From contig NZ_CP034437.1 in NCBI RefSeq assembly GCF_003952225.1, positions 4,478,501 through 4,542,500 of the forward strand: DNA of 64,000 bases, in the 5' to 3' direction. Shown here one piece after another: positions 50,679-59,208 of this stretch (the first letter of the stretch is position 1; the number at the start of each line of letters is the position of its first letter). Made by a program: the position numbers and the translations under genes. A model generated the notes under the pieces. The model made no database searches, was not told the origin of the DNA, and worked only from the letters and a program-made list of their open reading frames with translations. The stretch comes from Paenibacillus albus. Lineage in GTDB: Bacteria; Bacillota; Bacilli; Paenibacillales; Paenibacillaceae.

Positions 50679-51560
50679 TTAGCCCGTAACGCGATACTGC
50701 TTCGGCGAGCAGCCGACATGACGCATGAACAGCCGGTTGAAGAAAGATTGATCCTCGTAGCCGACCATCGTCGCAACGACAATCACTTTCTCCTCCGTCT
50801 CCAAGAGCAGATGCTTGGCGCGTTCAATTCGAATTTCATGCAGCGCTTCGAACACGCTGCGATTGTATTCTTCCTGCATGAGCCGATTCAATTGCCGAAT
50901 GCTCGCATTGAAGAGCAGCGACAATGACTGCAGGGTAATTTTCTTCTCATAGTTGCGCTCGAGATAGCCATAAATCCGTTTCGCGGTCATCTCTCGGTCG
51001 AGCTGGCGCGGCGACGGGTGCTGCCGCTGCTGAGGCATCATCGTATAGAAGCGCGATAACAGGATGAGCAGCTCGATCATCTGCAAGCGGATCAGTGTCG
51101 TATGGCCGATTGAGCGGTTGTTGATCTCTCGGATCATATTCTCGAGCAAGGTCAGCACGCCCACCGCATCCTGCCCATGCAGATTAAGACGGTGGTTGAA
51201 ACGCGCATCGTGATCGAGAAACGGATGTACGTAGAAGTAGTCCATGGAACCGGTAATTTCAAGCTCTGTCAGCAGCGCATCCGGTATAAAAGAAGGCATG
51301 AACAAGCAATTAATGATTTCCATCTGCTCATCTTTATCGGTTTCATAGGCATGTGTCTCTCCGGGATTGATAATAAATACGTCTCCGGCATGAACCTCAT
51401 AGCGCGACCCTTGGAATACATGCATGCCTTTGCCGCGAACCACATAGACAAGCTCAACGAATTCATGCCCATGCTCCGCAATTGAGCCCTGCACGGTGCG
51501 GGTGATCCAGAACGGAAACTCGACTTTCATATAACTTCTGCTGCTCAGTATGTCTTTCAT
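50679..51560 (-). CDS. AraC family transcriptional regulator (cupin sensor)
   Basis: A 293-residue regulator. An N-terminal AraC-type cupin covers residues 15-150 (HGHEFVELVYVVRGKGMHVF, VHAGDVFIINPGETHAYET). Two C-terminal HTH motifs follow at about 195-290 (LQSLSLLFNASIRQLNRLMQ and VATMVGYEDQSFFNRLFMRH). It probably senses a sugar-like effector and controls this cluster (inference). It lies between two sulfatase-superfamily genes in the same direction, with short gaps on either side. Confidence 0.9.
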   Translation of the reverse strand: MKDILSSRSYMKVEFPFWITRTVQGSIAEHGHEFVELVYVVRGKGMHVFQGSRYEVHAGDVFIINPGETHAYETDKDEQMEIINCLFMPSFIPDALLTELEITGSMDYFYVHPFLDHDARFNHRLNLHGQDAVGVLTLLENMIREINNRSIGHTTLIRLQMIELLILLSRFYTMMPQQRQHPSPRQLDREMTAKRIYGYLERNYEKKITLQSLSLLFNASIRQLNRLMQEEYNRSVFEALHEIRIERAKHLLLETEEKVIVVATMVGYEDQSFFNRLFMRHVGCSPKQYRVTG

Positions 51561-51605
51561 TCACACCCACCCTTTTGCGGCAAAATGCCAAGATAGAGCA
51601 AATGC

Positions 51606-53033
51606 TTATTTGGCGCGGCTGTGTGCTAATGACGCTTGATCGAACCGTTCCCGGTCAGGATTCCGCTGCCATTCCTCCCAGCTCATGCCGGACTCAGCCA
51701 GAATCTGCTCGATTCTGCGTCTGAACGGAAGCCCCCGCTCTTGAAGCTGCTGTACCATCGGGTCCGGTCGTCCGCCAAGTTTACGCTTCACCACTTCGTT
51801 AAGCTGCTGTTCGAACGAATCGGCAAGCGCCGGATTGGAGTCCGCCAGGTTCACTTTCTCTTCCGGATCGTTAGTCAGATCATACAGTTCACGAGGAGGC
51901 CGTGTGAAAGGTCCCGAATCGTAGGTACGGATAAATTTATACCGCCCAGACCGAATGCCTCGCGCTGCCTGCCAAGCACATTCGCTCAAATAGATAGTTT
52001 CGTGCGTCCCCTCGGATTCTCCTTCAATCGCTTGCCACAAATTGATGCCGTCTAGTCCCTTAGGATCTGAAAGCTTGCTCACATCAATGCCTGCAGGAGC
52101 TTCACGCCGCACGGCATCAAGCAGCGTTGGCAGCAGATCTGCCTGCTGTACAAAACCTGGTACTCTTCGGCCGCCATCAATTCTGCCGGGCCAGCGCATG
52201 ATGATGGGAACATGAACCGTTTGCTCGTAGAGACCGCAGTGATCCCAGTATATATCATGCTCGGTTAAGCTTTCACCATGATCGCCGAACAAGACGAGCA
52301 GCGTCTCTTCCTGGATGCCAAGCTTGCATAGATGATCATCAAGCTCCTTCAACCGGTCATCCAAATAGCGGATCTCTGCATCATACAGAGCATCGTAGTA
52401 GTCGGTGTCCGTCACTTGGCCGACGAGATCGTAATGGTGATGCTTGAAGAACGGATACGCGGTATGGTTATAGGCAGGCTCCATGCTCTTATTGCTTGGA
52501 TCGAAGGGGTCCTTCGATTCGTCATAGAACTCCGGAATATAGGATTCCGGCGGCAAATAAGGTGTATGCGCATCCCAGTAGTGCAGGAACAAGAAGAACG
52601 ATTCATCCTGATGCTGCTCAATCCAAGGCAGCGCCAGATCATTCACCTTACGTCCATCGATCCAGCGGTTACCGCCGACGGAATTGATGTAGTAGTTGTA
52701 GCCGCGGGCGAACCATTCCTTCAGCTGATACATATTGTCGACAGCACCAGTCGTGAAACCGGCTGAACGAAGAAGATTCGGCAGCCACTCGACTGATTTT
52801 GGCAAATAAGTGAGATCGGAGCCGTGCGAGATGACGCCGGTTGTCAGTCCGATTTTGCCAGTGAAGACTCCCGTATGGGCTACTTCGGTTGGAATATCTG
52901 CTGCGTAGGCACGCTCGAACAGAACGCCATCACGCGCGATTTGGTCCAGATGCGGGCTGGTCGGTTTCCCGTAGCCGTAGCCGCTGAGTCTGGAGGCACG
53001 CAGCGTATCGAGTGAAACTAGAATGATTTTCAT
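51606..53033 (-). CDS. Sulfatase-superfamily hydrolase with Thr nucleophile position
   Basis: A 475-residue protein with the sulfatase fold. It opens with IILVSLDTLRASRLSGYGY, the metal Asp followed by Thr rather than a second Asp. The position of the formylglycine Cys is Thr49, in ADIPTEVAHTGVFTG, and the following Arg is His. The second metal site is VLFGDHGESLTEHDIYWDHC, with the Asp-His pair, and the C-terminus is normal (RELYDLTNDPEEKVNLAD). It therefore cannot be a formylglycine-dependent sulfatase. Thr nucleophiles occur in phosphotransferases and phosphodiesterases of the superfamily, so phosphoester chemistry is more likely (inference). Its start overlaps the cysC stop as ATGA. Confidence 0.85.
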   Translation of the reverse strand: MKIILVSLDTLRASRLSGYGYGKPTSPHLDQIARDGVLFERAYAADIPTEVAHTGVFTGKIGLTTGVISHGSDLTYLPKSVEWLPNLLRSAGFTTGAVDNMYQLKEWFARGYNYYINSVGGNRWIDGRKVNDLALPWIEQHQDESFFLFLHYWDAHTPYLPPESYIPEFYDESKDPFDPSNKSMEPAYNHTAYPFFKHHHYDLVGQVTDTDYYDALYDAEIRYLDDRLKELDDHLCKLGIQEETLLVLFGDHGESLTEHDIYWDHCGLYEQTVHVPIIMRWPGRIDGGRRVPGFVQQADLLPTLLDAVRREAPAGIDVSKLSDPKGLDGINLWQAIEGESEGTHETIYLSECAWQAARGIRSGRYKFIRTYDSGPFTRPPRELYDLTNDPEEKVNLADSNPALADSFEQQLNEVVKRKLGGRPDPMVQQLQERGLPFRRRIEQILAESGMSWEEWQRNPDRERFDQASLAHSRAK

Positions 53034-53590
53034 CGCAGGCCGAGTCCTTTCATGATACCCGATGATGTTGCCGCTTGCTCCATATAAGCAAGTACGGCTT
53101 GCACGTTCTGCTCAAGCGCACCAGTCGATGTAAGCAGAGTTAGCTCCGGATTCTCCGGCTCTTCATACGGATCCGTAATTCCGGTAAAATGCTGGATTTC
53201 GCCTGATCGCGCCTTTGCATATAACCCCTTCACATCACGCATTTCACACACATGAAGCGGACATTTCACATAAACCTCAACGTAATTCGGAATGTGCTGT
53301 CTTGCGTATTCGCGCATCTCCTTGTAAGGGCTGATGGCTGAGACCAGCACATCAACCCCGTTACGGGAGAGCAGATTCGCAATATACGCGATTCGTTTCA
53401 CATTCTCGATACGGTCTTCACGGCTAAAGCCGAGACCCTTGCACACGGTAGCGCGCAGCTCATCTCCGTCGAGCAGCTCGACGCGCCGTCCGCGTTCGCG
53501 CAGCTTCTTCTCTACGCTTTGCGCGGTTGTTGTTTTGCCGGCCCCGGATAGTCCGGTGAACCATAATACCGAGCCATAGGTGCTATTCAT
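53030..53590 (-). CDS. cysC: Adenylyl-sulfate (APS) kinase
   Basis: A 186-residue P-loop kinase. Walker A is FTGLSGAGKTTTAQ (residues 11-24). The APS kinase motif LLDGDELRATVCKGLGFSRE follows, then NVKRIAYIANLLSRNGVDVL and the ISPYKEMREYAR segment. The C-terminal GLYAKARSGEIQHFTGITDP is diagnostic for CysC. It phosphorylates APS to PAPS. No ATP sulfurylase, PAPS reductase or sulfotransferase gene is nearby. GGAGGGGG precedes ATG 53590. It is embedded between a dehydrogenase (25-bp gap) and a sulfatase-like gene (4-bp overlap), so it is part of the same operon. Confidence 0.92.
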   Translation of the reverse strand: MNSTYGSVLWFTGLSGAGKTTTAQSVEKKLRERGRRVELLDGDELRATVCKGLGFSREDRIENVKRIAYIANLLSRNGVDVLVSAISPYKEMREYARQHIPNYVEVYVKCPLHVCEMRDVKGLYAKARSGEIQHFTGITDPYEEPENPELTLLTSTGALEQNVQAVLAYMEQAATSSGIMKGLGLR

Positions 53591-53615
53591 GCTTGCTCCC
53601 CCTCCATCTGCATCC

Positions 53616-54614
53616 CTAGGCAGGGACTGTAATTGGAACGCCGCCAAGCTGATGCGACTGAATCGCCGCTTCGATGACTTCTTGCGCCGCGAGTGCGTCA
53701 GCGCCGGACGCCGTTATTTCTTCAGGCTTCACGCCTGCCTTCAGCTCCTCGATGAAGCGATTGATGCGTTGGTCGAACGTATCATCGAAGCCTTTCATTC
53801 CGCCAAATAGCGAATTGCGAACAACAGTCAGCTCGTCGGATTCATGCGGATAGTATGTCATGCTCTCGTATACATTGTCCACGATAATCCGGCCCGCATC
53901 GCCTGCCACTTCGCAGAACTCGATCGGATGTCGCATCGACATATCGTAACTTCCCGTGAGGTGGCCGACTGCTCCGGATTCGAATTCCATGTTAATGGAA
54001 ACCGTTGACCATGAGCTGCGACCTGGCGCTTTCGTCATGAAGGACTGTACCCGCTTGATGTTCCCGCCGAAGTAGCGCATGACATCAATGGAATGCGGAT
54101 GCAGCGCACGCATATGCAGCCACTCCGTATCTTCCTGCGGGTTGCGGATCGTTAGCCGCATGTTGATGAATAGCTGCGTGCCTAGCTTGCCGGCATCGAT
54201 AAGCTCCTTCGCTTTGTAAGCCGCTGGAGTGAATCGGTGATTCAGGTTGCAAGCGAGCCTGACGCCCTTCTCTCTGGCTGCCGCGACCATACGGCGCGCT
54301 TCCTCGATATTGTTGGAAATCGGCTTCTCAACGAAGACCGATTTCCCTGCTTCAATGGCAATCATGACTGGCTCATAGTGGTGGCTGCCCTTCTCAACGC
54401 CTGCTGTCGCAACAATGACTGCATCGACTGCTTCACGTTCGAGCAGCTCGTTAAGATCCGTGTAATGCGGGACACCGTGCTCGCGGCCCGCAGCCGCTGC
54501 ACGCTCAGGCATCAGGTCGCACACCGCTGCTAGTACGGTATCGGGGTGCCGCTTATACACCCCGCAGTGAATCTTGCCGATGTTATTCACACCGACGACG
54601 GCAACTCTAATCAT
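53616..54614 (-). CDS. Gfo/Idh/MocA family oxidoreductase
   Basis: A 332-residue dehydrogenase. It opens with IRVAVVGVNNIGKIHCGVYK, an Asn-rich variant of the GxGxxG loop. VDAVIVATAGVEKGSHHYEP follows, then the intact catalytic motif KSVFVEKPISNNIEEARRMV and NLNHRFTPAAYKAKELIDAG. HPHSIDVMRYFGG supplies the active-site His. It overlaps the upstream sulfatase-like gene by 8 bp, which is strong evidence of operon structure. One of three related dehydrogenases in this cluster; the shared NLNH motif also occurs in the copy at 56911. Confidence 0.9.
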   Translation of the reverse strand: MIRVAVVGVNNIGKIHCGVYKRHPDTVLAAVCDLMPERAAAAGREHGVPHYTDLNELLEREAVDAVIVATAGVEKGSHHYEPVMIAIEAGKSVFVEKPISNNIEEARRMVAAAREKGVRLACNLNHRFTPAAYKAKELIDAGKLGTQLFINMRLTIRNPQEDTEWLHMRALHPHSIDVMRYFGGNIKRVQSFMTKAPGRSSWSTVSINMEFESGAVGHLTGSYDMSMRHPIEFCEVAGDAGRIIVDNVYESMTYYPHESDELTVVRNSLFGGMKGFDDTFDQRINRFIEELKAGVKPEEITASGADALAAQEVIEAAIQSHQLGGVPITVPA

Positions 54615-56040
54615 TGCTTTCCACCGGCTCTTTCTCTTCTTCTTTCTCTTTCTTATCCTTCGCTTGCAGCGAGCGCGCTACGTTAATCGAACCGATATAG
54701 AGCGAATCGTAGGCCTCTTGGGAAGAAGTGAAGATTTTGTTCTGTCCGTGCCAGTTCGTATTCGTATAGATCGGGTTCGTCCGTCCCGTCTGCTCCTCGC
54801 GTCTTGCGATGTAATCATGCATACGCTGCGTCAGGAATGCGACTACCTCCGGCTCTTGCTCGGCGACATTCACATTCTCGAGCGGATCCTTCGTCAAGTT
54901 GTACAGCTCAATCTCCGGCTTGAAATGGAAGTCCGGCTCAAGTGCGCAGATGAGCTTCCATTCCGGCGTACGCCAGCCGTGCTTACGCATCCATGTGCAT
55001 TCCGTAATATAAAACTCGCTGAATTGCGTGCTCGCATCTGCTGTTCCAGCGATTGTTGGAGTCAGCTTACGGCCGTCAAAAGCAATCTCCGTCTCAATCT
55101 GCAGCAGATCAAGCACCGTTGGCATAATGTCAGAGATGAGACTGACATCGCTCACTCTGCGGCCAGCCGGTACGCGTCCCGGGAACTTGAGGATGAGCGG
55201 AACGACGAGCGTACAATCGTACAGACCGTGGTGATCGAAGTAGCAATCATGCTCATACAGCGTCTCACCGTGATCGGACGTGATGACAATAAGCGTATCC
55301 TCTTCGAGGCCCATGTCTGCAATCTTCGTGAGAAGCGTCTGAATCGTAATATCCATATACGCAATCGCACCGTCATATTGCGCTGTTACGTATTCATGGT
55401 CAGTCGTGCCTTCCGGAATCCAAGAGCCGATATAGTCACCGAACGGTTTGAAATTATAAACCGGCTCCATCGAATCGTTCGACGGGTCCTTCTCGTCTTT
55501 GCCGTAGAACATCCGCTCGAATGGCGCAGGCGGCAAATACGGGGAGTGCGGGTCCATGTGGCGCATGAAGAGGAAGAAAGGTTTGTCTTCCGCAGCAAGA
55601 CGCTCAAGCTCAGGAATGGCCACAACGTTCAGGTTCTCAGCCTTTGCTGCGCGGCCGCTCTCGTCGTCAGGCAGCCATGACTCGTAATTGAGATAGTTCT
55701 GGAAACCGCGGGAGGACGGGTTACCTGTGAATCCGATACAGGTCGTATTGTAGCCGTTCGACTCAAGCACTTCCGCAAGCGTCTGGACATGGCCGCCGAG
55801 CGGTCCTTCATGACGCAGCGCGACAACATCGGTGCCGAATACATCCATGCCTGTCAACATGGAAGCGTATGCAGGTGTCGTTGGAATGCTAGGGCTGAAA
55901 TGCTTCTCGAATAGTACGCCTTGTGAAGCTAATTTATCGAGATATGGAGTCGTTAGACGATCATAGCCATAGCTGCTCATATGGTCGCGGCGCAAGCTGT
56001 CGATTCCGAAGAAGATAACGTTAGGTTGTTTTGCGGACAT
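54607..56040 (-). CDS. Sulfatase-superfamily hydrolase with Thr nucleophile position (second copy)
   Basis: A 477-residue paralogue of the protein at 51606. It opens with NVIFFGIDSLRRDHMSSYGY, Asp followed by Ser. Thr54 replaces the formylglycine Cys in SIPTTPAYASMLTG, and the Arg position is Tyr. The second metal site is VITSDHGETLYEHDCYFDHH. The tail of Glu/Lys repeats (KDKKEKEEEKEP) is unusual. As with its paralogue, classical sulfatase chemistry is not expected. AGGAGG lies 9 nt before ATG 56040; the longer frame from 56097 runs through that site. Confidence 0.86.
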   Translation of the reverse strand: MSAKQPNVIFFGIDSLRRDHMSSYGYDRLTTPYLDKLASQGVLFEKHFSPSIPTTPAYASMLTGMDVFGTDVVALRHEGPLGGHVQTLAEVLESNGYNTTCIGFTGNPSSRGFQNYLNYESWLPDDESGRAAKAENLNVVAIPELERLAAEDKPFFLFMRHMDPHSPYLPPAPFERMFYGKDEKDPSNDSMEPVYNFKPFGDYIGSWIPEGTTDHEYVTAQYDGAIAYMDITIQTLLTKIADMGLEEDTLIVITSDHGETLYEHDCYFDHHGLYDCTLVVPLILKFPGRVPAGRRVSDVSLISDIMPTVLDLLQIETEIAFDGRKLTPTIAGTADASTQFSEFYITECTWMRKHGWRTPEWKLICALEPDFHFKPEIELYNLTKDPLENVNVAEQEPEVVAFLTQRMHDYIARREEQTGRTNPIYTNTNWHGQNKIFTSSQEAYDSLYIGSINVARSLQAKDKKEKEEEKEPVESND

Positions 56041-56069
56041 TAGATTCTCGCCTCCTGGTATGGTTGGCG

Positions 56070-56873
56070 CTAGCGCGCGCCGAGTTTTTTCAAGCAAGCG
56101 TTCAGATAACCGTACGATTCAGCCGCAACGGCTGTTACTTGATCAAGCGTGTGCGCTGGCTGCGCGCCGATTACTTCAAGCACAACCGGACCGTCATAGC
56201 TGCCTTGCACCATCGCTTCGCAATAGCCATAGAGATCGATGTCGCCTCTGCCGCAAGCTTGCAGCTCAATCGGGCCAGGGCCTTGCTCTCTGCCTTTGCA
56301 GTCGCGGATATGAATATGTTTAACGCGGTTAATTACTGCAGGAAGCGCCTCTTCCGCATTCTCGCCTGAACGATGAATATGGCTTGGGTCCATATCAATG
56401 CCGAACGACGAGGATGAGATCTGCTCCATTGCTGCAAGCGTCGTCGGCGTGTTGTAGATCGCGTTGCCGACATGTGCTTTAACGCAGAGCGTGACGCCAT
56501 ATGATTCGGCGATTTCAGACAAATGGGTAAGGTTGGCGATCGAAGCAGCCAAGTCTTCCTCTACGCCGGACTTGCCGCCTGGGCCGATATTCACGACCGG
56601 GATGCCAATTGCAGCCGCCGCTTCAAAAGCAAGACGAAGCCGCGCTTCATCCAGCGATGCAACTTCCATCGACAGAAATTTGAGGCCATTCTCCTGCATA
56701 ATCGCTTGCAGCTCATCCTTCTGCTCGCTCCAACGGCTCAGGTCGAGATGCTCGCACATCCCTTGAATCGCTGAAATTTCAACGCCGTCATAGCCGCATG
56801 CCGCGATGGAACGCGCCGCTTGCGCGAAATCGTACTCTTTGAATAAGACCGAGTTTACGCCTAATTTAATCAT
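56070..56873 (-). CDS. Sugar phosphate isomerase/epimerase (TIM barrel)
   Basis: A 267-residue xylose-isomerase-like barrel. It opens with KLGVNSVLFKEYDFAQAARS. Metal-site segments are KFLSMEVASLDEARL, VTLCVKAHVGNAIYNTP, SFGIDMDPSHIHRSGENAEE (Asp, His), RVKHIHIRDCKGREQGPGP (His, Asp) and GPVVLEVIGAQ (Glu). A role in epimerising or isomerising a keto-polyol made by the neighbouring dehydrogenases is likely (inference). AGGAGG precedes ATG 56873; the longer frame has no ribosome site. It lies 37 bp from the preceding dehydrogenase gene. Confidence 0.88.
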   Translation of the reverse strand: MIKLGVNSVLFKEYDFAQAARSIAACGYDGVEISAIQGMCEHLDLSRWSEQKDELQAIMQENGLKFLSMEVASLDEARLRLAFEAAAAIGIPVVNIGPGGKSGVEEDLAASIANLTHLSEIAESYGVTLCVKAHVGNAIYNTPTTLAAMEQISSSSFGIDMDPSHIHRSGENAEEALPAVINRVKHIHIRDCKGREQGPGPIELQACGRGDIDLYGYCEAMVQGSYDGPVVLEVIGAQPAHTLDQVTAVAAESYGYLNACLKKLGAR

Positions 56874-56910
56874 GTTAAATACAGCCTCCTGAGCTTTTAA
56901 TATTCGAATT

Positions 56911-58017
56911 CTATTTAAGGAACAGCGGGTCGCCGTGCAGCGCTGGCAACGGATGCGGACGAACCATCTCGCCTCCGCGCTCATACGACTCAATTACCGC
57001 GAATGTGTATTCCAATACAGCAAGCGCATCGCGTCCGTTCGCGCGCAGCTGATCGAAAGGTACTTTGTTCGATACGTCCTCAAGGAACGCATGCAAACGG
57101 TTGTTAAACGTACGGTTGAAATCCGTTGTGCCGTAATCCGTTACTTCAGGCACGATTGGCGTACTGATCGCAGGAACGCCTTTCTCTGCCTTCCAGTACG
57201 AGATCTTCTCAACGCAGTTCTCGATGCAGAAAGTGCCTTTAGAGCCTGCCATCTCAAGGCTCCACCAGCCGCCGAGACCATAAACCGCATCACCGCGCTG
57301 ACTAAGCAGGTAGCCTACGCCGCCGTTCTGGAACTTGACATGGATGGAGTTGATCGAAGCCATCACATCGCCTGCATTGCGTCTGAAGCCTGGACGGTCT
57401 GAGAACGTCTGGATGTGCGTGATATCGCCGCAGAAGTGGCGCATAACGCTAAGTGGATGTGTCAGGAACGCTTTCATATGGAAATACGGATGACCCTTAA
57501 CTTTGTCGGAGCCTGCAAGCCCGTAGTTCGCTTCCCCGCCGTTGAAGCCCATCTTCGCAAGGCAGTATACAAGCTCGCCAATTTCGCCGTTCTCGACATA
57601 TTGCTTCCCTTTAGCAGCTGGCTCCGTGAAATAGTGATTCAGGTTACAGCCCAGATAGACCTTCTTCTTTTCTGCATAGGCAACCAGTTCCCGCGCCTCA
57701 CGAATATCGTGGCAAAGCGGCTTCTCAACGAGCACGTGCTTGCCATAGCTGATCGCTTCCATGGCCGGCTCAAAGTGCCAGCTGCCGTTGTCGATTCCGC
57801 CTGTCGTGACGTCAATAACTTCGATGTCCGGTTCGTTCTCGATCATATCCTTCAGGCTGTAGTACGCCTTCACGCCATATTTCTCCGCCGCAGCATCTGC
57901 TTTCTCCTTCACTACGTCGCACACGGCGACCAGATCCGCGAGTTCATCTTCCTTATGACAAGCTGCGTGATGATTCCCGATCCCGTTCATGCCTACAATC
58001 CCGATCTTAACTGCCAT
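56911..58017 (-). CDS. Gfo/Idh/MocA family oxidoreductase
   Basis: A 368-residue dehydrogenase. It opens with VKIGIVGMNGIGNHHAACHK. DVTTGGIDNGSWHFEPAMEA follows, then the catalytic motif KHVLVEKPLCHDIREARELV and NLNHYFTEPAAKGKQYVENG. HPLSVMRHFCGD carries the active-site His. Both the MNGIGNHH-type loop and NLNH resemble the copy at 53616, which points to duplication within the cluster. AGGAGG lies before ATG 58017. Second gene of the operon. Confidence 0.9.
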   Translation of the reverse strand: MAVKIGIVGMNGIGNHHAACHKEDELADLVAVCDVVKEKADAAAEKYGVKAYYSLKDMIENEPDIEVIDVTTGGIDNGSWHFEPAMEAISYGKHVLVEKPLCHDIREARELVAYAEKKKVYLGCNLNHYFTEPAAKGKQYVENGEIGELVYCLAKMGFNGGEANYGLAGSDKVKGHPYFHMKAFLTHPLSVMRHFCGDITHIQTFSDRPGFRRNAGDVMASINSIHVKFQNGGVGYLLSQRGDAVYGLGGWWSLEMAGSKGTFCIENCVEKISYWKAEKGVPAISTPIVPEVTDYGTTDFNRTFNNRLHAFLEDVSNKVPFDQLRANGRDALAVLEYTFAVIESYERGGEMVRPHPLPALHGDPLFLK

Positions 58018-58042
58018 TTCTATTTCCTCCTCAAAATGTGGT

Positions 58043-59107
58043 TTATACCGCTTCAATCTTCGCATCGCTCAGCTGAATGCGGCGGCCTTCCTGTGAAGCA
58101 ACATATGTAGCGAGCACCATGCGCAGCGATGTGCGGCCTTCTTCGGCCGTCGCAATCGGCTCACGCTTTCCGTGCAGAAACTCGGCAAGCGGCCTCGCCA
58201 ATCCTCGAAGCCGGGCAACATGGTTCGCAGGAGAAGCGATTTCGCTCGCGGTCCATTCCCCAGTTGATGCCGTATATTTAAGCAAGCCTGCTCCTTCCGT
58301 CGGCCTTGGCACATTGCAGCTAATTGCGTCGCCATAGTTCTGAACAACAGTGCCTTGCTCACCGATAATTTCAGTCGTATTCTGTGCTGCGTTGCAAGTG
58401 AACGAACAGCTGACTTCGGCAATCGGACCATTCGGATAACGGAAGATCGCGATACCATTGTCATTGGGAATGCGCGGATTATACAGCGAGCCAAGCTCAG
58501 CGGTGATACTCTCCGGCTCACCAAGCAGCCAGTGGATAAAGTCAATCGGGTGCGATGAATCATCTGCCCAAATATCGCGGTTCGATGCCGGATCGACATG
58601 CCAAGAGTTCGCAAAATCAGGGTTTAACCCCATTGGCAGTCCGTGTCTGCGGCGTACCATGAACACCTGACCAAGCTCGCCGCTCGTTATCCATTCCTTC
58701 ATCTGAACATTTTGCGGATCGACGCGCATCTGCCAAGCAAGCGTGAACGGCACTTGATGCTTCTCAACCGCTTGAACGATCCGGTCTGCTTCCGCCATAG
58801 TCAGCGCAAGCGGCTTCTGCACAATGATCGCCTTGCCATGTGATGCGGCCAGCTCGACTAAATCGGCGTGCCTTGATGTCTCTGCACCAATGACGACAGC
58901 GTCAATGTCATCACGCTTGAGCAGATCGACAACATCCTCATGCACTTCCAGACCGAAAGCGCCTTTGGCGGTCGTTAATCTAGCCGCATCGTGGTCCCAA
59001 CCCGCAAGTACTTTTACGCCAAGCTCTGGATTTTTCCATTCCTCACAGTAAACGTTGACATGCCCATGCGCGAAGCCGAGAATACCAACGCCTTTCGTCT
59101 CGTTCAT
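58043..59107 (-). CDS. Gfo/Idh/MocA family oxidoreductase (first gene of cluster)
   Basis: A 354-residue dehydrogenase. It opens with VGILGFAHGHVNVYCEEWKN, a FAHGH variant of the nucleotide loop. VVIGAETSRHADLVELAASH follows, then IIVQKPLALTMAEADRIVQA (the EKP motif is QKP, keeping the catalytic Lys) and IWADDSSHPIDFIHWLLGE with the active-site His. It belongs to a different subgroup from the other two dehydrogenases here. GGAGGG lies 5 nt before ATG 59107. A promoter and a LacI/CcpA-like palindrome lie just upstream. Confidence 0.9.
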   Translation of the reverse strand: MNETKGVGILGFAHGHVNVYCEEWKNPELGVKVLAGWDHDAARLTTAKGAFGLEVHEDVVDLLKRDDIDAVVIGAETSRHADLVELAASHGKAIIVQKPLALTMAEADRIVQAVEKHQVPFTLAWQMRVDPQNVQMKEWITSGELGQVFMVRRRHGLPMGLNPDFANSWHVDPASNRDIWADDSSHPIDFIHWLLGEPESITAELGSLYNPRIPNDNGIAIFRYPNGPIAEVSCSFTCNAAQNTTEIIGEQGTVVQNYGDAISCNVPRPTEGAGLLKYTASTGEWTASEIASPANHVARLRGLARPLAEFLHGKREPIATAEEGRTSLRMVLATYVASQEGRRIQLSDAKIEAV

Positions 59108-59147
59108 ACATTCCCTCCGATATGGATACTAATAGGACTGCTTATGG

Positions 59148-59158
59148 AAACGGTTTCT
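59148..59158. promoter_or_regulatory. Candidate cre/LacI-family operator in the cluster leader
   Basis: GAAACGGTTTC is a perfect palindrome around a central G, in the context TGGAAACGGTTTCT, which matches the cre consensus TGWAANCGNTNWCA at all but two positions. It lies about 45 bp inside the transcript, where CcpA can act as a roadblock (inference). Confidence 0.45.
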
Positions 59159-59208
59159 ACTCTCATCATAAGGGTCTCATCCATTCAATTCATGGCTGAT
59201 CTGGACAA

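Noticed and set aside
54574..55680. 368-codon + strand frame opposite the Thr-type hydrolase
   Set aside because: Long open frames in the opposite strand arise from codon bias of the real gene; there is no ribosome site or family pattern.
53616..58017. Recent tandem duplication of the two NLNH-type dehydrogenases
   Set aside because: They share motifs but differ in length (332 and 368 residues) and in most of the sequence, so any duplication is old and not a repeat feature.
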